DNA of 64,000 nucleotides from Streptomyces atratus (GCF_900119365.1 NZ_FPJO01000007.1:186001-250000); one strand, 5' to 3'; counted from the first letter of the stretch, positions 8,039 through 16,809 are shown. Numbers and translations: made by a program. The notes: generated by a model not told the origin, from the sequence alone.

Positions 8039-10270
8039 ATGCTTGGATCGACTCACGGCACCCTCACCACCGACTTCCGCGCCAGGGTGGTGGCCTGCGG
8101 CGAAGAGCCGCACGCCGCCGTCCACAGCATGACGGTCGACGCCGCCACGGCCTCCGTCCTGGACGTCAGCGGCCGGCCGCTGCACGCGGCCGTACCGGAC
8201 CTGGACCGGTTCTTCCGGCCCGGGTCCGTGGCCGTCGTCGGCGCGTCCGACACCGAGGGACGGCCCAACACCGGCATCACCCGGCAGCTGATCGACTGGG
8301 CCGAGCGGGTCGGGGCGCGGCTGTATCCCGTGCACCCCACCCGGGAGTCCGTGTTCGGGCGGGCCTGTTCTCCTTCCGTCGCGGACCTGCCGGAGCAGGT
8401 CGATCTGGCGGTGCTGCTGGTCGGCGATCCGCTCCCGGTGATCGAGGAACTCGCGCAGGCCAAGGTGCGGTTCGCCGTCGCCTTCGCCTCCGGGTTCGCC
8501 GAGACCGGGGAGGAGGGCGCCGCCGCCCAGGCGCGGCTGGCCGAGGCGGTGGAACGGTCCGGGCTGCGGCTGCTCGGGCCGAACACCAACCTCAACGCCT
8601 TCGAGAAATTCCGGGACGATCTGGACGGGCCGGCCATCGCGCTGATCACCCAGTCCGGTCACCAGGGCCGCCCCGTCTACACCCTTCAGGAACTGGGGGT
8701 GCGGCTCTCGCACTGGGCGCCCACGGGCAACGAGGCGGATCTGGAGACCGCCGACTTCATCTCGTACTTCTCGCAGTGCCCCGAGGTCGGGGCCATCGCC
8801 TGTTATGTGGAGGGGCTCAAGGACGGGCGCTCCTTCCTGCTGGCCGCGGACCGGGCGGCGCGGGCCGGGGTTCCGGTCGTGGCGGTCAAGGTGGGGCGTA
8901 CGGAGACGGGGGCCAGGATGGCCGCGTCACACACCGGCAAGCTGACCGGTGCCGACCAGGTGGTGGACGCGGCGATGCGGCAGTTCGGGGTGATCCGGGT
9001 GGACGGGCTCGACGAGCTCCAGGACACCGCGGCCCTGCTGGCGCGGGCGCGGAAACCGCAGGCCGAGGGGGTCGTCGTGTATTCGATCTCGGGCGGCACG
9101 GGCGCGCACTTCTCGGACCTTGCGACCGGGGCCGGGCTGAGCCTGCCCACCCTCTCCGAGGCGAAGCAGCGCGAGCTGCACGAGTGGATCCCCGACTACC
9201 TGAACGTGGCGAACCCGGTCGACAACGGCGGCCATCCGGTCGGCGACTGGCGCGGCCGGAAGATCATCGACGCGATCCTCGCCGACCCCGACGTCGGGGT
9301 GCTGATCTGTCCGATCACCGGCCCCTTCCCCCCGATGAGCGACAAACTCGCGCAGGACCTGGTGGACGCGGCGGAGACCACGGACAAGCTGGTGTGCGTG
9401 GTGTGGGGCTCGCCCGTGGGCACGGAGGAGGCGTACCGCACGACGCTGCTCGGCTCGTCCCGTGTCGCCACCTTCCGTACCTTCGGCAACTGCATCACCG
9501 CCGTGAAGGCCTATCTGGACCACCACCGGTTCGCCGCCTCCTACCGCTCCCCCTTCGACGAGGCGCCCCGCACACCCTCGCCCTCGTTCCGCAAGGCGCA
9601 GGCACTGATGCGTCCGGGCCACCAGCTGAGCGAGCACGCGGCGAAGCAGCTGCTGCGGGCGTACGGAATCCGCGTACCGCGCGAGCAGTTGGTGACCAGC
9701 GCCGCGGCGTCCGTCCGGGCCGCGGCGCTGGTCGGCTACCCGGTGGTCATGAAGGCCTCGGGCGCCCGGCTCGCGCACAAGACCGAACTGGGCCTGGTCA
9801 AGGTCGGGCTCACCTCCGCGAGCCAGGTGCGCGACGCGTACCGCGAGCTGACCGACATCGCGCGGTACGAGGGTGTCGAGCTGGACGGGATCCTGGTCTG
9901 CCAGATGGTCGAGCGGGGCGTCGAGATGGTCGTCGGCGTCACTCAGGACGCGCTGTTCGGGCCGACGGTGACGGTCGGGCTCGGTGGCGTACTGGTCGAG
10001 GTGCTGCACGACGCGGCGGTGCGGGTGCCGCCGTTCGGCGAGGACCAGGCGCGGTCGATGCTGGGCGAACTGCGCGGCCGGGCGCTGCTGGAGGGCGTGC
10101 GCGGCGGCCCGCCGGTGGATGTGGACGCGCTCGTCGAGGTCGTGCTGCGGGTGCAGCGGATGGCGCTGGAGCTCGGCGACGACCTCACCGAACTGGACAT
10201 CAACCCGCTGATGGTGCTGGGCCGGGGGCAGGGCGCGGTGGCACTGGACGCGCTCGCCGTCTGCCGCTGA
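8039..10270 (+). CDS. Acyl-CoA synthetase, NDP-forming (acetate-CoA ligase ADP-forming superfamily)
   Basis: A 743-residue fused ligase. In order: a CoA-binding Rossmann domain (about residues 50-150, with SVAVVGASDTEGRPN), a succinyl-CoA-ligase-like domain with the phospho-histidine loop region (SHTGKLTGADQVVDAAMRQFG), and a C-terminal ATP-grasp domain (GYPVVMKASGARLAHKTELG; ending LTELDINPLMVL). Such enzymes interconvert acyl-CoA, ADP and Pi with acid, ATP and CoA through a phosphohistidine. The ATG at 8039 follows GGCGGAA; a GTG at 8027 is an alternative. It forms an operon with the enoyl-CoA hydratase 43 bases downstream and is preceded by two operator copies, so it likely activates or releases a carboxylic-acid substrate of the catabolic region. 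Confidence 0.88.
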   Translation: MLGSTHGTLTTDFRARVVACGEEPHAAVHSMTVDAATASVLDVSGRPLHAAVPDLDRFFRPGSVAVVGASDTEGRPNTGITRQLIDWAERVGARLYPVHPTRESVFGRACSPSVADLPEQVDLAVLLVGDPLPVIEELAQAKVRFAVAFASGFAETGEEGAAAQARLAEAVERSGLRLLGPNTNLNAFEKFRDDLDGPAIALITQSGHQGRPVYTLQELGVRLSHWAPTGNEADLETADFISYFSQCPEVGAIACYVEGLKDGRSFLLAADRAARAGVPVVAVKVGRTETGARMAASHTGKLTGADQVVDAAMRQFGVIRVDGLDELQDTAALLARARKPQAEGVVVYSISGGTGAHFSDLATGAGLSLPTLSEAKQRELHEWIPDYLNVANPVDNGGHPVGDWRGRKIIDAILADPDVGVLICPITGPFPPMSDKLAQDLVDAAETTDKLVCVVWGSPVGTEEAYRTTLLGSSRVATFRTFGNCITAVKAYLDHHRFAASYRSPFDEAPRTPSPSFRKAQALMRPGHQLSEHAAKQLLRAYGIRVPREQLVTSAAASVRAAALVGYPVVMKASGARLAHKTELGLVKVGLTSASQVRDAYRELTDIARYEGVELDGILVCQMVERGVEMVVGVTQDALFGPTVTVGLGGVLVEVLHDAAVRVPPFGEDQARSMLGELRGRALLEGVRGGPPVDVDALVEVVLRVQRMALELGDDLTELDINPLMVLGRGQGAVALDALAVCR

Positions 10271-10313
10271 CCGGCCGCGCCACCGCCCGACCCACCTGAC
10301 CAGGAGCTGCCTC

Positions 10314-11144
10314 ATGCCGTCCTCCCCCGAAGACATCACCGAGTCCGCCGACCCGCTCCACTCATTGGTACTCCACGCCACTGACAACGGCGTCTGCTGG
10401 ATCACGCTCAACCGTCCCGAGGCGATGAACGCCGTCACCTGGGAGCAGCGGGAACGCGTCATCGGCCTGCTCGCCGAGGCCTCCGCCGACCCGGCGGTCC
10501 GGGCCGTCGTCCTCACCGCCACCGGCCGCGGCTTCTGCGCGGGCGCCGACCTGCGCGGTGCCCCGGCGACCGGCGAGCGGGTGCCGGGCGATGTGGCCCG
10601 TACGATCCGGCTCGGCGCGCAGCGGCTGATCGCCGCGGTCCTGGACTGCGAGAAGCCCGTCGTCGCGGCCGTCAACGGCACGGCGGCCGGCATCGGCGCC
10701 CATCTGGCGTTCGCCTGCGATCTGGTGCTGGCCGCCGAATCGGCGAAGTTCATCGAGGTGTTCGTACGCCGGGGTCTCGTGCCCGACGGCGGCGGCGCGT
10801 ATCTGCTGCCGCGGCTGATCGGCCCGCAGCGCGCCAAGGAGCTGATGTTCTTCGGCGATTCGCTCCCGGCGACGGAGGCGGAGCGCCTGGGGCTGGTCAA
10901 CCGGGTCGTGCCGGAGGGGGAGTTGACGGAGACGGCGCGGGCGTGGGCGCAGCGGCTGGCCGAGGGTCCGACCCGTGCGATCGCCCTCACCAAGCAGCTC
11001 GTCAACGCGTCGATGGACGCCGACCGCGCGACGGCCTTCGCCGCCGAGGCCATGGCCCAGGAGATCAACATGACGACGCAGGACGCCAACGAGGGCGTGG
11101 CGAGCTTCGTGGAGCGACGAGTGCCGAAGTACCGGGGGGTCTAG
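10314..11144 (+). CDS. Enoyl-CoA hydratase/isomerase family protein
   Basis: A 276-residue crotonase-fold protein. The oxyanion-hole segments are visible (GRGFCAGADLRG and NGTAAGIGAHLAFACDLVLA), followed by FIEVFVRRGLVPDGGGAYLLPRLIG split around the second catalytic region. The second acidic residue of classical hydratases corresponds to the PDGGG segment, so an isomerase or other crotonase activity is possible. GGAG lies nine bases upstream of the ATG. It is probably cotranscribed with the NDP-forming ligase, giving a ligase plus hydratase step in beta-oxidation of an unidentified acid. Confidence 0.88.
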   Translation: MPSSPEDITESADPLHSLVLHATDNGVCWITLNRPEAMNAVTWEQRERVIGLLAEASADPAVRAVVLTATGRGFCAGADLRGAPATGERVPGDVARTIRLGAQRLIAAVLDCEKPVVAAVNGTAAGIGAHLAFACDLVLAAESAKFIEVFVRRGLVPDGGGAYLLPRLIGPQRAKELMFFGDSLPATEAERLGLVNRVVPEGELTETARAWAQRLAEGPTRAIALTKQLVNASMDADRATAFAAEAMAQEINMTTQDANEGVASFVERRVPKYRGV

Positions 11145-11341
11145 GGACTTCGAGCGGTCACGCGGGTGACAGGGCGCTGGTGTCCAGGTCCATCAGCCGG
11201 TCCGACGACTCAGAGTAGCGGCCTGTCACCAGGCAATCACTGCCGAACCCGCGTGCCCGGCGCCGGGCCATTGGCAACGGTGACTTTCGGCAGTGTCGGG
11301 GCGCTCCGCGGCTGCGTACGGTCGTCCGGGTGGAGAGAGTG

Positions 11342-12757
11342 ATGTCGATCGGTGCGGTCCGGCGGGCCCTCGTCGCGCCGGGGAGTCTGCTCGCCGTCGG
11401 CGCGGCGGTCTGTGTCGGGCTGAGCGCGGTCAGCCCGTGGTGGGCACTGCCCGCCGCCGCGGCGGCGTTCTTCGCGGGCCGGGAGCCGGGGAGGACCGGC
11501 CCCGTGGTCCTCGTGCTCGTCGCGGTGGTGGCCGGCGGGGTGGTGGCGGTGGCCCTGGTGCCCTCCTGGCTGCTGATGGCGGGGCGGTTCGTCGCGGTGG
11601 TGGCGGTGGCGGCGATGCTGCCGTGGTTCGCGGGGCGCTTCTGGCGCCAGTACCAGGAACTCGTCCGGGCGGGCTGGGAGCGGGCGGGCCGGCTGGAGCG
11701 CGAACAGCGGCTTGTCGCCGAGCAGGCCCGGTCCCGCGAGCGGGCCAGGATCGCCCAGGACATGCACGACGTCCTCGGGCACGACCTCAGCCTCATCGCC
11801 CTGTCGGCCGGCGCCCTCAAGCTGGCCCCCGGACTCGACGAGGCGCACCGGGCCGCGGCCGGGGAGATCCGGGCCCGCGCGGCCGCGTCCGTGGAGCGGC
11901 TCGGCGAGGTGATCGGTCTGCTGCGCGAGGAGGCGGACGACGGAACTCCGCAGCCGCCCGGCACCGGCATTCCCCGGCTGGTCGAGGAGGCCGCGGCCGC
12001 CGGGCTCGCGGTCGGCCTGCGGGTCGAGGGGGACGCCGGCGCCCTGCCCCCGCCGGCCGCGCGCGCCGCCCACCGGGTGGTCCAGGAGGCCCTGACCAAC
12101 GCGGCCAAGCACGCGCCGCGGGCGCCGGTGGATGTGCGGGTGACGCACACGGCCGAGGAGACGACCGTATGGGTGGAGAACGGGCCCGCCCCCGCACCGG
12201 ACCGCGCCGAGGACGTACCGGGCACCGGGCGGGGTCTGATCGGGCTCGACGAACGGGTGCGGCTGACCGGCGGCACCTTCGCCCACGGCCCGTACGAGGG
12301 CGGCTTCGCGGTCACCGCACGGATTCCGCACGCCCCGCCCGCCCACCGGCCGCCCGCCGCGCCGAGATCCGCTCCCCCGGCCCTGCCCCCGGAGCACCGG
12401 CACGCCCGCAGCCGCGCCCGCCGGGCGCTGGCCCTCGCGGTGGTGCTGCCCCTGGTGGCATGGGCAGGGCTGAGTGCCGCCCTGATGGCCTGGGACATCC
12501 GCTCGGCCCGGCTGTCCGTGCTGGACCCCGGCGACTACGCCCGGCTGCGGGTGGGACAGGATCGGGAGGCGGTCGAGCGGCTGCTGCCCGACCGGGAGAC
12601 CACGCAGCGGCCGGTGGCCGGGGAACCGAAGGGAGAGGGCATCGCATGCGCGTACTACGCGATGACGGCGGACCGCTTCGACGACCGGTCCGGGGACGCC
12701 TACCGGCTCTGCTTCCGGGACGGCCGGCTGATGTCCAAGGAGGCTCTGACCCCATGA
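11342..12757 (+). CDS. Sensor histidine kinase, HisKA_3 type, with extra C-terminal membrane segment
   Basis: A 471-residue kinase. The N-terminus has four to five hydrophobic helices (residues about 10-100). The HisKA_3 motif DMHDVLGHDLS places the phospho-accepting His near residue 142. The HATPase domain runs to about residue 320 (GTGRGLIGLDERVRLTGG). Unusually, a further transmembrane helix (about 360-385) is followed by a roughly 85-residue domain with LRVGQDREAVERLLPDRET and two cysteines, reminiscent of SmpA/BamE-like modules. The ATG at 11342 follows GGAGAGA; a GTG at 11330 is possible. It is paired with the LuxR-type response regulator 33 bases downstream. Confidence 0.85.
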   Translation: MSIGAVRRALVAPGSLLAVGAAVCVGLSAVSPWWALPAAAAAFFAGREPGRTGPVVLVLVAVVAGGVVAVALVPSWLLMAGRFVAVVAVAAMLPWFAGRFWRQYQELVRAGWERAGRLEREQRLVAEQARSRERARIAQDMHDVLGHDLSLIALSAGALKLAPGLDEAHRAAAGEIRARAAASVERLGEVIGLLREEADDGTPQPPGTGIPRLVEEAAAAGLAVGLRVEGDAGALPPPAARAAHRVVQEALTNAAKHAPRAPVDVRVTHTAEETTVWVENGPAPAPDRAEDVPGTGRGLIGLDERVRLTGGTFAHGPYEGGFAVTARIPHAPPAHRPPAAPRSAPPALPPEHRHARSRARRALALAVVLPLVAWAGLSAALMAWDIRSARLSVLDPGDYARLRVGQDREAVERLLPDRETTQRPVAGEPKGEGIACAYYAMTADRFDDRSGDAYRLCFRDGRLMSKEALTP

Positions 12758-12790
12758 GCGCGCCCCACGCGGAAGGAACGTGAGCGGACG

Positions 12791-13477
12791 GTGATCCGGG
12801 TACTGATCGCCGACGACGAGCCGATGATCCGCGCGGGGGTGCGCGCCGTGCTGGCCACCGCCCCGGACATCGACGTCGTCGCCGAGGCCGCCGACGGACA
12901 CGACGCCGTGGAGCTGGTGCACCGCCACCGCCCGGCCGTCGCCGTGCTCGACATCCGGATGCCCGGAACGAACGGCATCGAGGCGGCGGCCGAGATCCGG
13001 CGCACCGTGCCGGAGACGGGGGTCGTGATGCTCACGACCTTCGGCGAGGACGACTACATCCTCCAGGCGCTCGGAGGCGGCGCCGCCGGTTTCCTGATCA
13101 AGTCGGGCGAGCCCGAGGAACTGATCGCGGGGGTCCGCGCGGTGGCCGACGGGGCCGCCTATCTGTCACCGAAGGTCGCGGCGCGGGTCGTCGCCCATCT
13201 CTCGGCGACGGGCGCGGGCGCCCTGGCCGGCCGGCGCACCGCCGCCCGGGAACGGGTCGGCGCTCTCACCGCCCGGGAACGCGACGTACTGGCCTTCCTC
13301 GGCAGCGGGCTGTCCAACGGGCAGATCGCCCGGCGGCTCCATCTGGTGGAAGGGACGGTCAAGGCGCATGTGAGCTCCATCCTGGCCCGGCTGGGCGTGG
13401 ACAACCGGGCCGCCGCGGCCGTCGTCGCCCACGAGGCCGGAATCGTCGCGCCCACGCAGCCGCCGCTCGACCGCTGA
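12791..13477 (+). CDS. LuxR/NarL-family response regulator
   Basis: A 228-residue regulator. The receiver domain spans about residues 1-120, with acidic pocket DDE at 8-10, phospho-acceptor Asp54 (VAVLDIRMPG), the conserved Thr (MLTTFGEDDY) and Lys (FLIKSGEPEEL). A LuxR helix-turn-helix lies at about 160-215 (LTARERDVLAFLGSGLSNGQIARRL in two pieces, then EGTVKAHVSSILARLGV). The start is GTG at 12791. It is the cognate partner of the kinase just upstream. The target genes are unknown; the 42-bp palindrome at 14212 is a candidate site in the neighbourhood. Confidence 0.92.
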   Translation: MIRVLIADDEPMIRAGVRAVLATAPDIDVVAEAADGHDAVELVHRHRPAVAVLDIRMPGTNGIEAAAEIRRTVPETGVVMLTTFGEDDYILQALGGGAAGFLIKSGEPEELIAGVRAVADGAAYLSPKVAARVVAHLSATGAGALAGRRTAARERVGALTARERDVLAFLGSGLSNGQIARRLHLVEGTVKAHVSSILARLGVDNRAAAAVVAHEAGIVAPTQPPLDR

Positions 13478-14164
13478 CGCCGCACGCCGGGCGAGCGGCA
13501 GGAACGCGAGCAGTACGGCCGCCACCACCGAGGCCCCGAGGACCGCGCCGGCCAGCACGTCGTGCGGGTAGTGCGCCCCCACCATGACCCGCAGCAGGGC
13601 CCCCGCCGCGCCCACCGGCAGGGTGACGGCGGCCAGGCGCGGGCGCAGCACGGCCAGGCCCACCGCGAGGCCGACGGCCAGGGTGGCGTGGTTGCTCGGG
13701 AAGGACCAGTCGCCGGGCGGCGGGCACTCGGCGGCCGTCTCCGCGATGCCGTGCAGGGCCCGGCAGGGGCGCTCCTCGTCCACCACCAGCTTCGCCGCCT
13801 CGCTGACCGCGTACGCCGCCACGGTGCCGATGCCGGTGAGCACGGTGCCGGCGGACATCCGGGTGTCCCCCCGGCGTACGGCGGTCCACCAGGCCCACAC
13901 CAGCAGCAGGCCGAGGACCACCAGGGTGCCGTCGGTCGCCGCCTCCAGCAGCGGTCCGGTCCAGGAGGGCGCGTCGGCCACCGCCCGGGTCACCGAGCGG
14001 TAGACGGAGGCCGAGGCGCCGTCCGTCACCTCCACGGCACGGTCCGTGCCCAGTCCGCCCGGGGCGAGCGCCAGGACGGCCGCCGCCCCCGAGGCCAGGA
14101 CGACGCAGGCGAGCAGTGGCCTCGGCTGCCCGGTCCGGGTTCTGCTTCCGGTTTCTCGTCTCAT
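13166..14164 (-). CDS. PAP2-family phosphatase, reading through the convergent regulator gene
   Basis: An integral membrane phosphatase. The three PAP2 motifs are present: KLVVDEERP, the FPSNHA variant of PSGH, and RVMVGAHYPHD; about five transmembrane helices surround them. Family members act on lipid phosphates such as phosphatidic acid or undecaprenyl pyrophosphate at the outer face of the membrane. The recognisable protein ends near 13480, but no stop codon occurs there and the frame continues another 312 bases antisense to the response regulator to a stop at 13166, giving 332 residues. Either the tail is genuine or the true end is obscured. The start at 14164 lacks a clear ribosome binding site. 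Confidence 0.75.
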   Translation of the reverse strand: MRRETGSRTRTGQPRPLLACVVLASGAAAVLALAPGGLGTDRAVEVTDGASASVYRSVTRAVADAPSWTGPLLEAATDGTLVVLGLLLVWAWWTAVRRGDTRMSAGTVLTGIGTVAAYAVSEAAKLVVDEERPCRALHGIAETAAECPPPGDWSFPSNHATLAVGLAVGLAVLRPRLAAVTLPVGAAGALLRVMVGAHYPHDVLAGAVLGASVVAAVLLAFLPLARRAASAVERRLRGRDDSGLVGDDGRGGPVVHAQPGQDGAHMRLDRPFHQMEPPGDLPVGQPAAEEGQYVAFPGGESADPFPGGGAPAGQGARARRREMGDDPRRDLR

Positions 14165-14211
14165 GGGAGGTGAACCTAGAAGCGGCGGGGGGTCGCGGAC
14201 CCGAGCCGAAC

Positions 14212-14253
14212 GGCAGGGCCCACCCCTGACGATCGTCAGGGGTGGGCCCTGCC
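14212..14253. repeat. 42-bp perfect palindrome in a divergent promoter region
   Basis: The 42 bases are a perfect reverse-complement palindrome centred between 14232 and 14233, with core CCTGACGATCGTCAGG. It lies between the divergent PAP2 (start 14164) and flavin reductase (start 14346) genes, so a transcription terminator is not expected there. The core arms CTGACG/CGTCAG equal those of the operator family in this window but with a 2-base rather than 3-base spacer. Confidence 0.9.
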
Positions 14254-14345
14254 CGGGACATGCACCTTGCGGCGCACAGGCATGTTCAAGCTGCCGGTCC
14301 GCAGCCCTTCCCATCTGATGGGGTGTCAGCTCTAATCGAAGGGTG

Positions 14346-14975
14346 ATGGGACACGCAGGCATGGCCGCCATCGCCGTCCGGTACCTCAGGTCCGTCGGCG
14401 CCGCCACCACCGCCGGACCGGCACCGGTCGATCCGCTGCCGCGCCCGCATCTGCGCGCCGTGGCCGACGGTGAGCGGCCGCCCGTCGACCCGGGCGAATT
14501 CCGCCGTGTGCTGGGAAGCTTCGCCAGCGGCGTCACCATCGTCACCGCGCACGACCCGGACGACGCGCGGGGCCCGGCGGGCTTCGCCTGCCAGTCGTTC
14601 GCCTCGCTCTCCCTCGACCCGCCGCTGGTCACGTTCATGGTCGCCCGTACGTCGACGACCTGGCCGCGCATCGCGCGCGCCGGGGTCTTCTGCGTCAACA
14701 TCCTCGGCGCGGGCCAGGGCGCGCTGTGCCGGAGCTTCGCGGTGAGCGGCGCGGACAAGTTCGCGGGGGTGGCGTACGCGCCCGCCCCGGTGACCGGGTC
14801 ACCGCTGCTGGACTCCGTACCGGCCTGGGTCGACTGCCGCGTCCAGGCCGTCCACACCGGGGGCGACCATCTGATCGTCGTCGGCCGGGTGGAGGCGCTG
14901 GGCGCGGTGGACGGGGCCGATCCGCTGCTGTTCCACCGGGGGGTGTTCGGGCGGTTCGGGCCGCTCGACGGGTGA
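14346..14975 (+). CDS. Flavin reductase family protein
   Basis: A 209-residue protein of the flavin reductase-like FMN-binding family. The core begins at FRRVLGSFASGVTIVTA and contains the conserved SFASLSLDPPLVTFMVA and FCVNILGAGQGALCRSFA segments. Such enzymes use NAD(P)H to supply reduced FMN or FAD to two-component monooxygenases. About 45 N-terminal residues precede the domain, so a later ATG at 14361 is possible. No monooxygenase partner lies next to it. The stop codon is inside an 11-bp tandem repeat array. Confidence 0.85.
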   Translation: MGHAGMAAIAVRYLRSVGAATTAGPAPVDPLPRPHLRAVADGERPPVDPGEFRRVLGSFASGVTIVTAHDPDDARGPAGFACQSFASLSLDPPLVTFMVARTSTTWPRIARAGVFCVNILGAGQGALCRSFAVSGADKFAGVAYAPAPVTGSPLLDSVPAWVDCRVQAVHTGGDHLIVVGRVEALGAVDGADPLLFHRGVFGRFGPLDG

Positions 14976-15025
14976 GCGCGCGGTGAGCGCGTGGTGAGCG
15001 CGTGGTGAGCGCGTGGTGAGCGCGC
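14971..15025. repeat. Five tandem copies of an 11-bp unit
   Basis: GGTGAGCGCGY is repeated five times without gaps (14971, 14982, 14993, 15004, 15015). The first unit contains the TGA stop of the flavin reductase gene (14973-14975). The array lies between convergent genes, just before the LysR stop. Confidence 0.9.
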
Positions 15026-15060
15026 ACCGCTGACTGCTCCGTCCGTGACGCCCCGGCCGT

Positions 15061-15960
15061 TCAGCCCAGGGCGTCGCGCGGGACGGCCTCCTGCAGCAGG
15101 TCCCGCAGCGCCAGTGCCGCCGGAAGCGGGGTGGCGGGCAGGGCGACGTGCACGGTCCGGCTCGGGGCGAGGCCGCCGAGCCGGCAGACGGCAAGTTCGG
15201 CGGGAACCGCCCGGGTGGCCAGCGAGGGGACCAGCGCGACCCCCAGCCCGGCGGCCGCGTAGCCGAACTTGCCGGTCCACTCGGCGATCCTGGTGATCCG
15301 CTTCGGCGTGAAGCCCGCCCGGTCGCACACCTCGGCGAGCATCATGGGCCGGTCGACGGACACGTCCTGGAGCCAGGTCTCGTCGCGCAGTTCACGCAGA
15401 TCGACCATCCCGGATCCGGCCAGGCGGTGGTCGCGAGGGAGCACGACGAACAGCTCGTCCTCCAGCAGCATCTCGGTCGTGACGGCGTCGACCGACGGCA
15501 GACCGGACGGGTAGTCGCTGACCACGGCGAGGTCGAGCGCCCCCTCCGCCAGACGCCGCATCAGCTCGCCGCTCCGGCCCTCGGCCGCGACGACCTCGAC
15601 GTCCGGCCTGGACCGCACGAACGCCCGCAGCGCGGCGGGCACCAACGAGATGTTGGCCGTGGCGAACGCCCCCACGCGCAGCCGCCCGCCCAGCCCCGCG
15701 TGGATCGCGGCCATCTCGTGCTCCGCGCTCGCCAGTTGTGCGAGCACCTCCACGGCGTGCCGGTGCAGCGCCTGGCCGGCCGGAGTCAGCCGCACGCCCC
15801 GGGCGAGCCGTTCGAAGAGTGGTCCGCCCGCCTGTTTCTCCAGCGCGGCGATGCGCCGGGACACCGCGGACTGCGTGTAGTCGAGCCGGGCCGCGGCCCT
15901 CGTGAACGATCCGGTGTCGGCCACCGTCACCAGCAGACGAAGTACGTCGATCCCGAACAC
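15061..15960 (-). CDS. LysR-family transcriptional regulator
   Basis: A 299-residue LysR protein. The N-terminal winged helix-turn-helix (about residues 3-60) contains FTRAAARLDYTQSAVSRRIAALE in two parts; the substrate-binding domain follows from about residue 90 (LRVGAFATANISLVPAAL). The GTG complementary to 15958-15960 is chosen because GGAGGAGGA lies just upstream; two ATGs further upstream would place that sequence inside the gene. It is divergent from the DUF6585 gene at 16063, which is its likely target together with itself. Confidence 0.88.
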   Translation of the reverse strand: MFGIDVLRLLVTVADTGSFTRAAARLDYTQSAVSRRIAALEKQAGGPLFERLARGVRLTPAGQALHRHAVEVLAQLASAEHEMAAIHAGLGGRLRVGAFATANISLVPAALRAFVRSRPDVEVVAAEGRSGELMRRLAEGALDLAVVSDYPSGLPSVDAVTTEMLLEDELFVVLPRDHRLAGSGMVDLRELRDETWLQDVSVDRPMMLAEVCDRAGFTPKRITRIAEWTGKFGYAAAGLGVALVPSLATRAVPAELAVCRLGGLAPSRTVHVALPATPLPAALALRDLLQEAVPRDALG

Positions 15961-16062
15961 ATTCCTCCTCCGCATGACTGACATGCAATCTAGTCGCTGG
16001 TGGAATGCCTTGCCCGGCCCTAGCGTCGAGGAGCGAGACCGGCACACACGAGGGAGACATCC

Positions 16063-16809
16063 ATGGCGGCAGCACCCACCACCCTGTCGTCCGAGGCGAC
16101 CGAGCTGGCCACCGCCCATCAACTGGGCGCGCTGGAAGGCACGTTCACCCCCAAGCGCCTGAACAAGGCGCTCTTCGCCCTCTACATCTTCACGACGCTC
16201 AACCTGCTGGTGATGTTCGTGATACCCGGCCTGTTGTTCTTCTGGTGGCTGCGCCGGTATCCGGACTTCAGCCGAAGACAGGCCGCCAAGCGTCTCCACC
16301 TGTTCGAGAACGGACTGATCGTGCACCCGGAGTCCGGCGACGGCACGGTCGCCATCCGCTGGGACTCCGTGCGGCTCTACCAGGACATCACCCAAAAGGT
16401 CATCAACGGCATCCCCGGACCCACCGAGTACGCCTACTCCGCGGTGGGTCCGGGCCGCGCCAGCGCGAGGATCACGCACTTCTACGAAGGCCCCGAGTCC
16501 TGGGGACCCCATATGCAGCAGGCCGTTCTCCGCGCCCAGGGACCGGCGGTCCTGGAATCGGTCCTGGCCGGCGAGACGGCGAACTTCGGGGAGTTCTCGC
16601 TCTCCCGCACCGGCCTGACCACCAGACAGAAGGGGCACCTCCCCTGGTCCGAGGTCCAGGAGATCCAGGTCGCGGCGGGCCGGGTCCACGTCATGAGGAG
16701 CGGCGGCTCGGGCCTCTGGTGCGGTGTCGCGGTCAGCGACATCGCGAACCTCCACGTCTTCCTGGCCCTCACCCAGCACCTCTCCGCCACCCACGGCCCG
16801 GCAGCCTGA
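16063..16809 (+). CDS. DUF6585-type membrane-associated protein
   Basis: A 248-residue protein resembling the DUF6585 family of Streptomyces. A hydrophobic segment at about residues 45-70 (LNLLVMFVIPGLLFFWWLRR) is followed by two PH-like beta-rich repeats beginning LHLFENGLIVHP and FSLSRTGLTTRQKG. No catalytic motif is seen. GAGGGAGA precedes the ATG. It is divergent from the LysR gene and probably controlled by it. Function unknown. Confidence 0.7.
   Translation: MAAAPTTLSSEATELATAHQLGALEGTFTPKRLNKALFALYIFTTLNLLVMFVIPGLLFFWWLRRYPDFSRRQAAKRLHLFENGLIVHPESGDGTVAIRWDSVRLYQDITQKVINGIPGPTEYAYSAVGPGRASARITHFYEGPESWGPHMQQAVLRAQGPAVLESVLAGETANFGEFSLSRTGLTTRQKGHLPWSEVQEIQVAAGRVHVMRSGGSGLWCGVAVSDIANLHVFLALTQHLSATHGPAA

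Noticed and set aside
8927..11089. 720-codon open frame on the minus strand opposite the acyl-CoA ligase and hydratase
   Set aside because: It is antisense to two genes with clear family motifs, its composition is that of a GC-rich shadow frame, and it has no ribosome binding site or domain.
11237..12928. 563-codon minus-strand frame opposite the histidine kinase
   Set aside because: Shadow frame; the kinase motifs and the coupled response regulator are on the plus strand.
14971..15025. CRISPR-like array
   Set aside because: The 11-bp units are contiguous with no spacers and no cas genes occur in the window.
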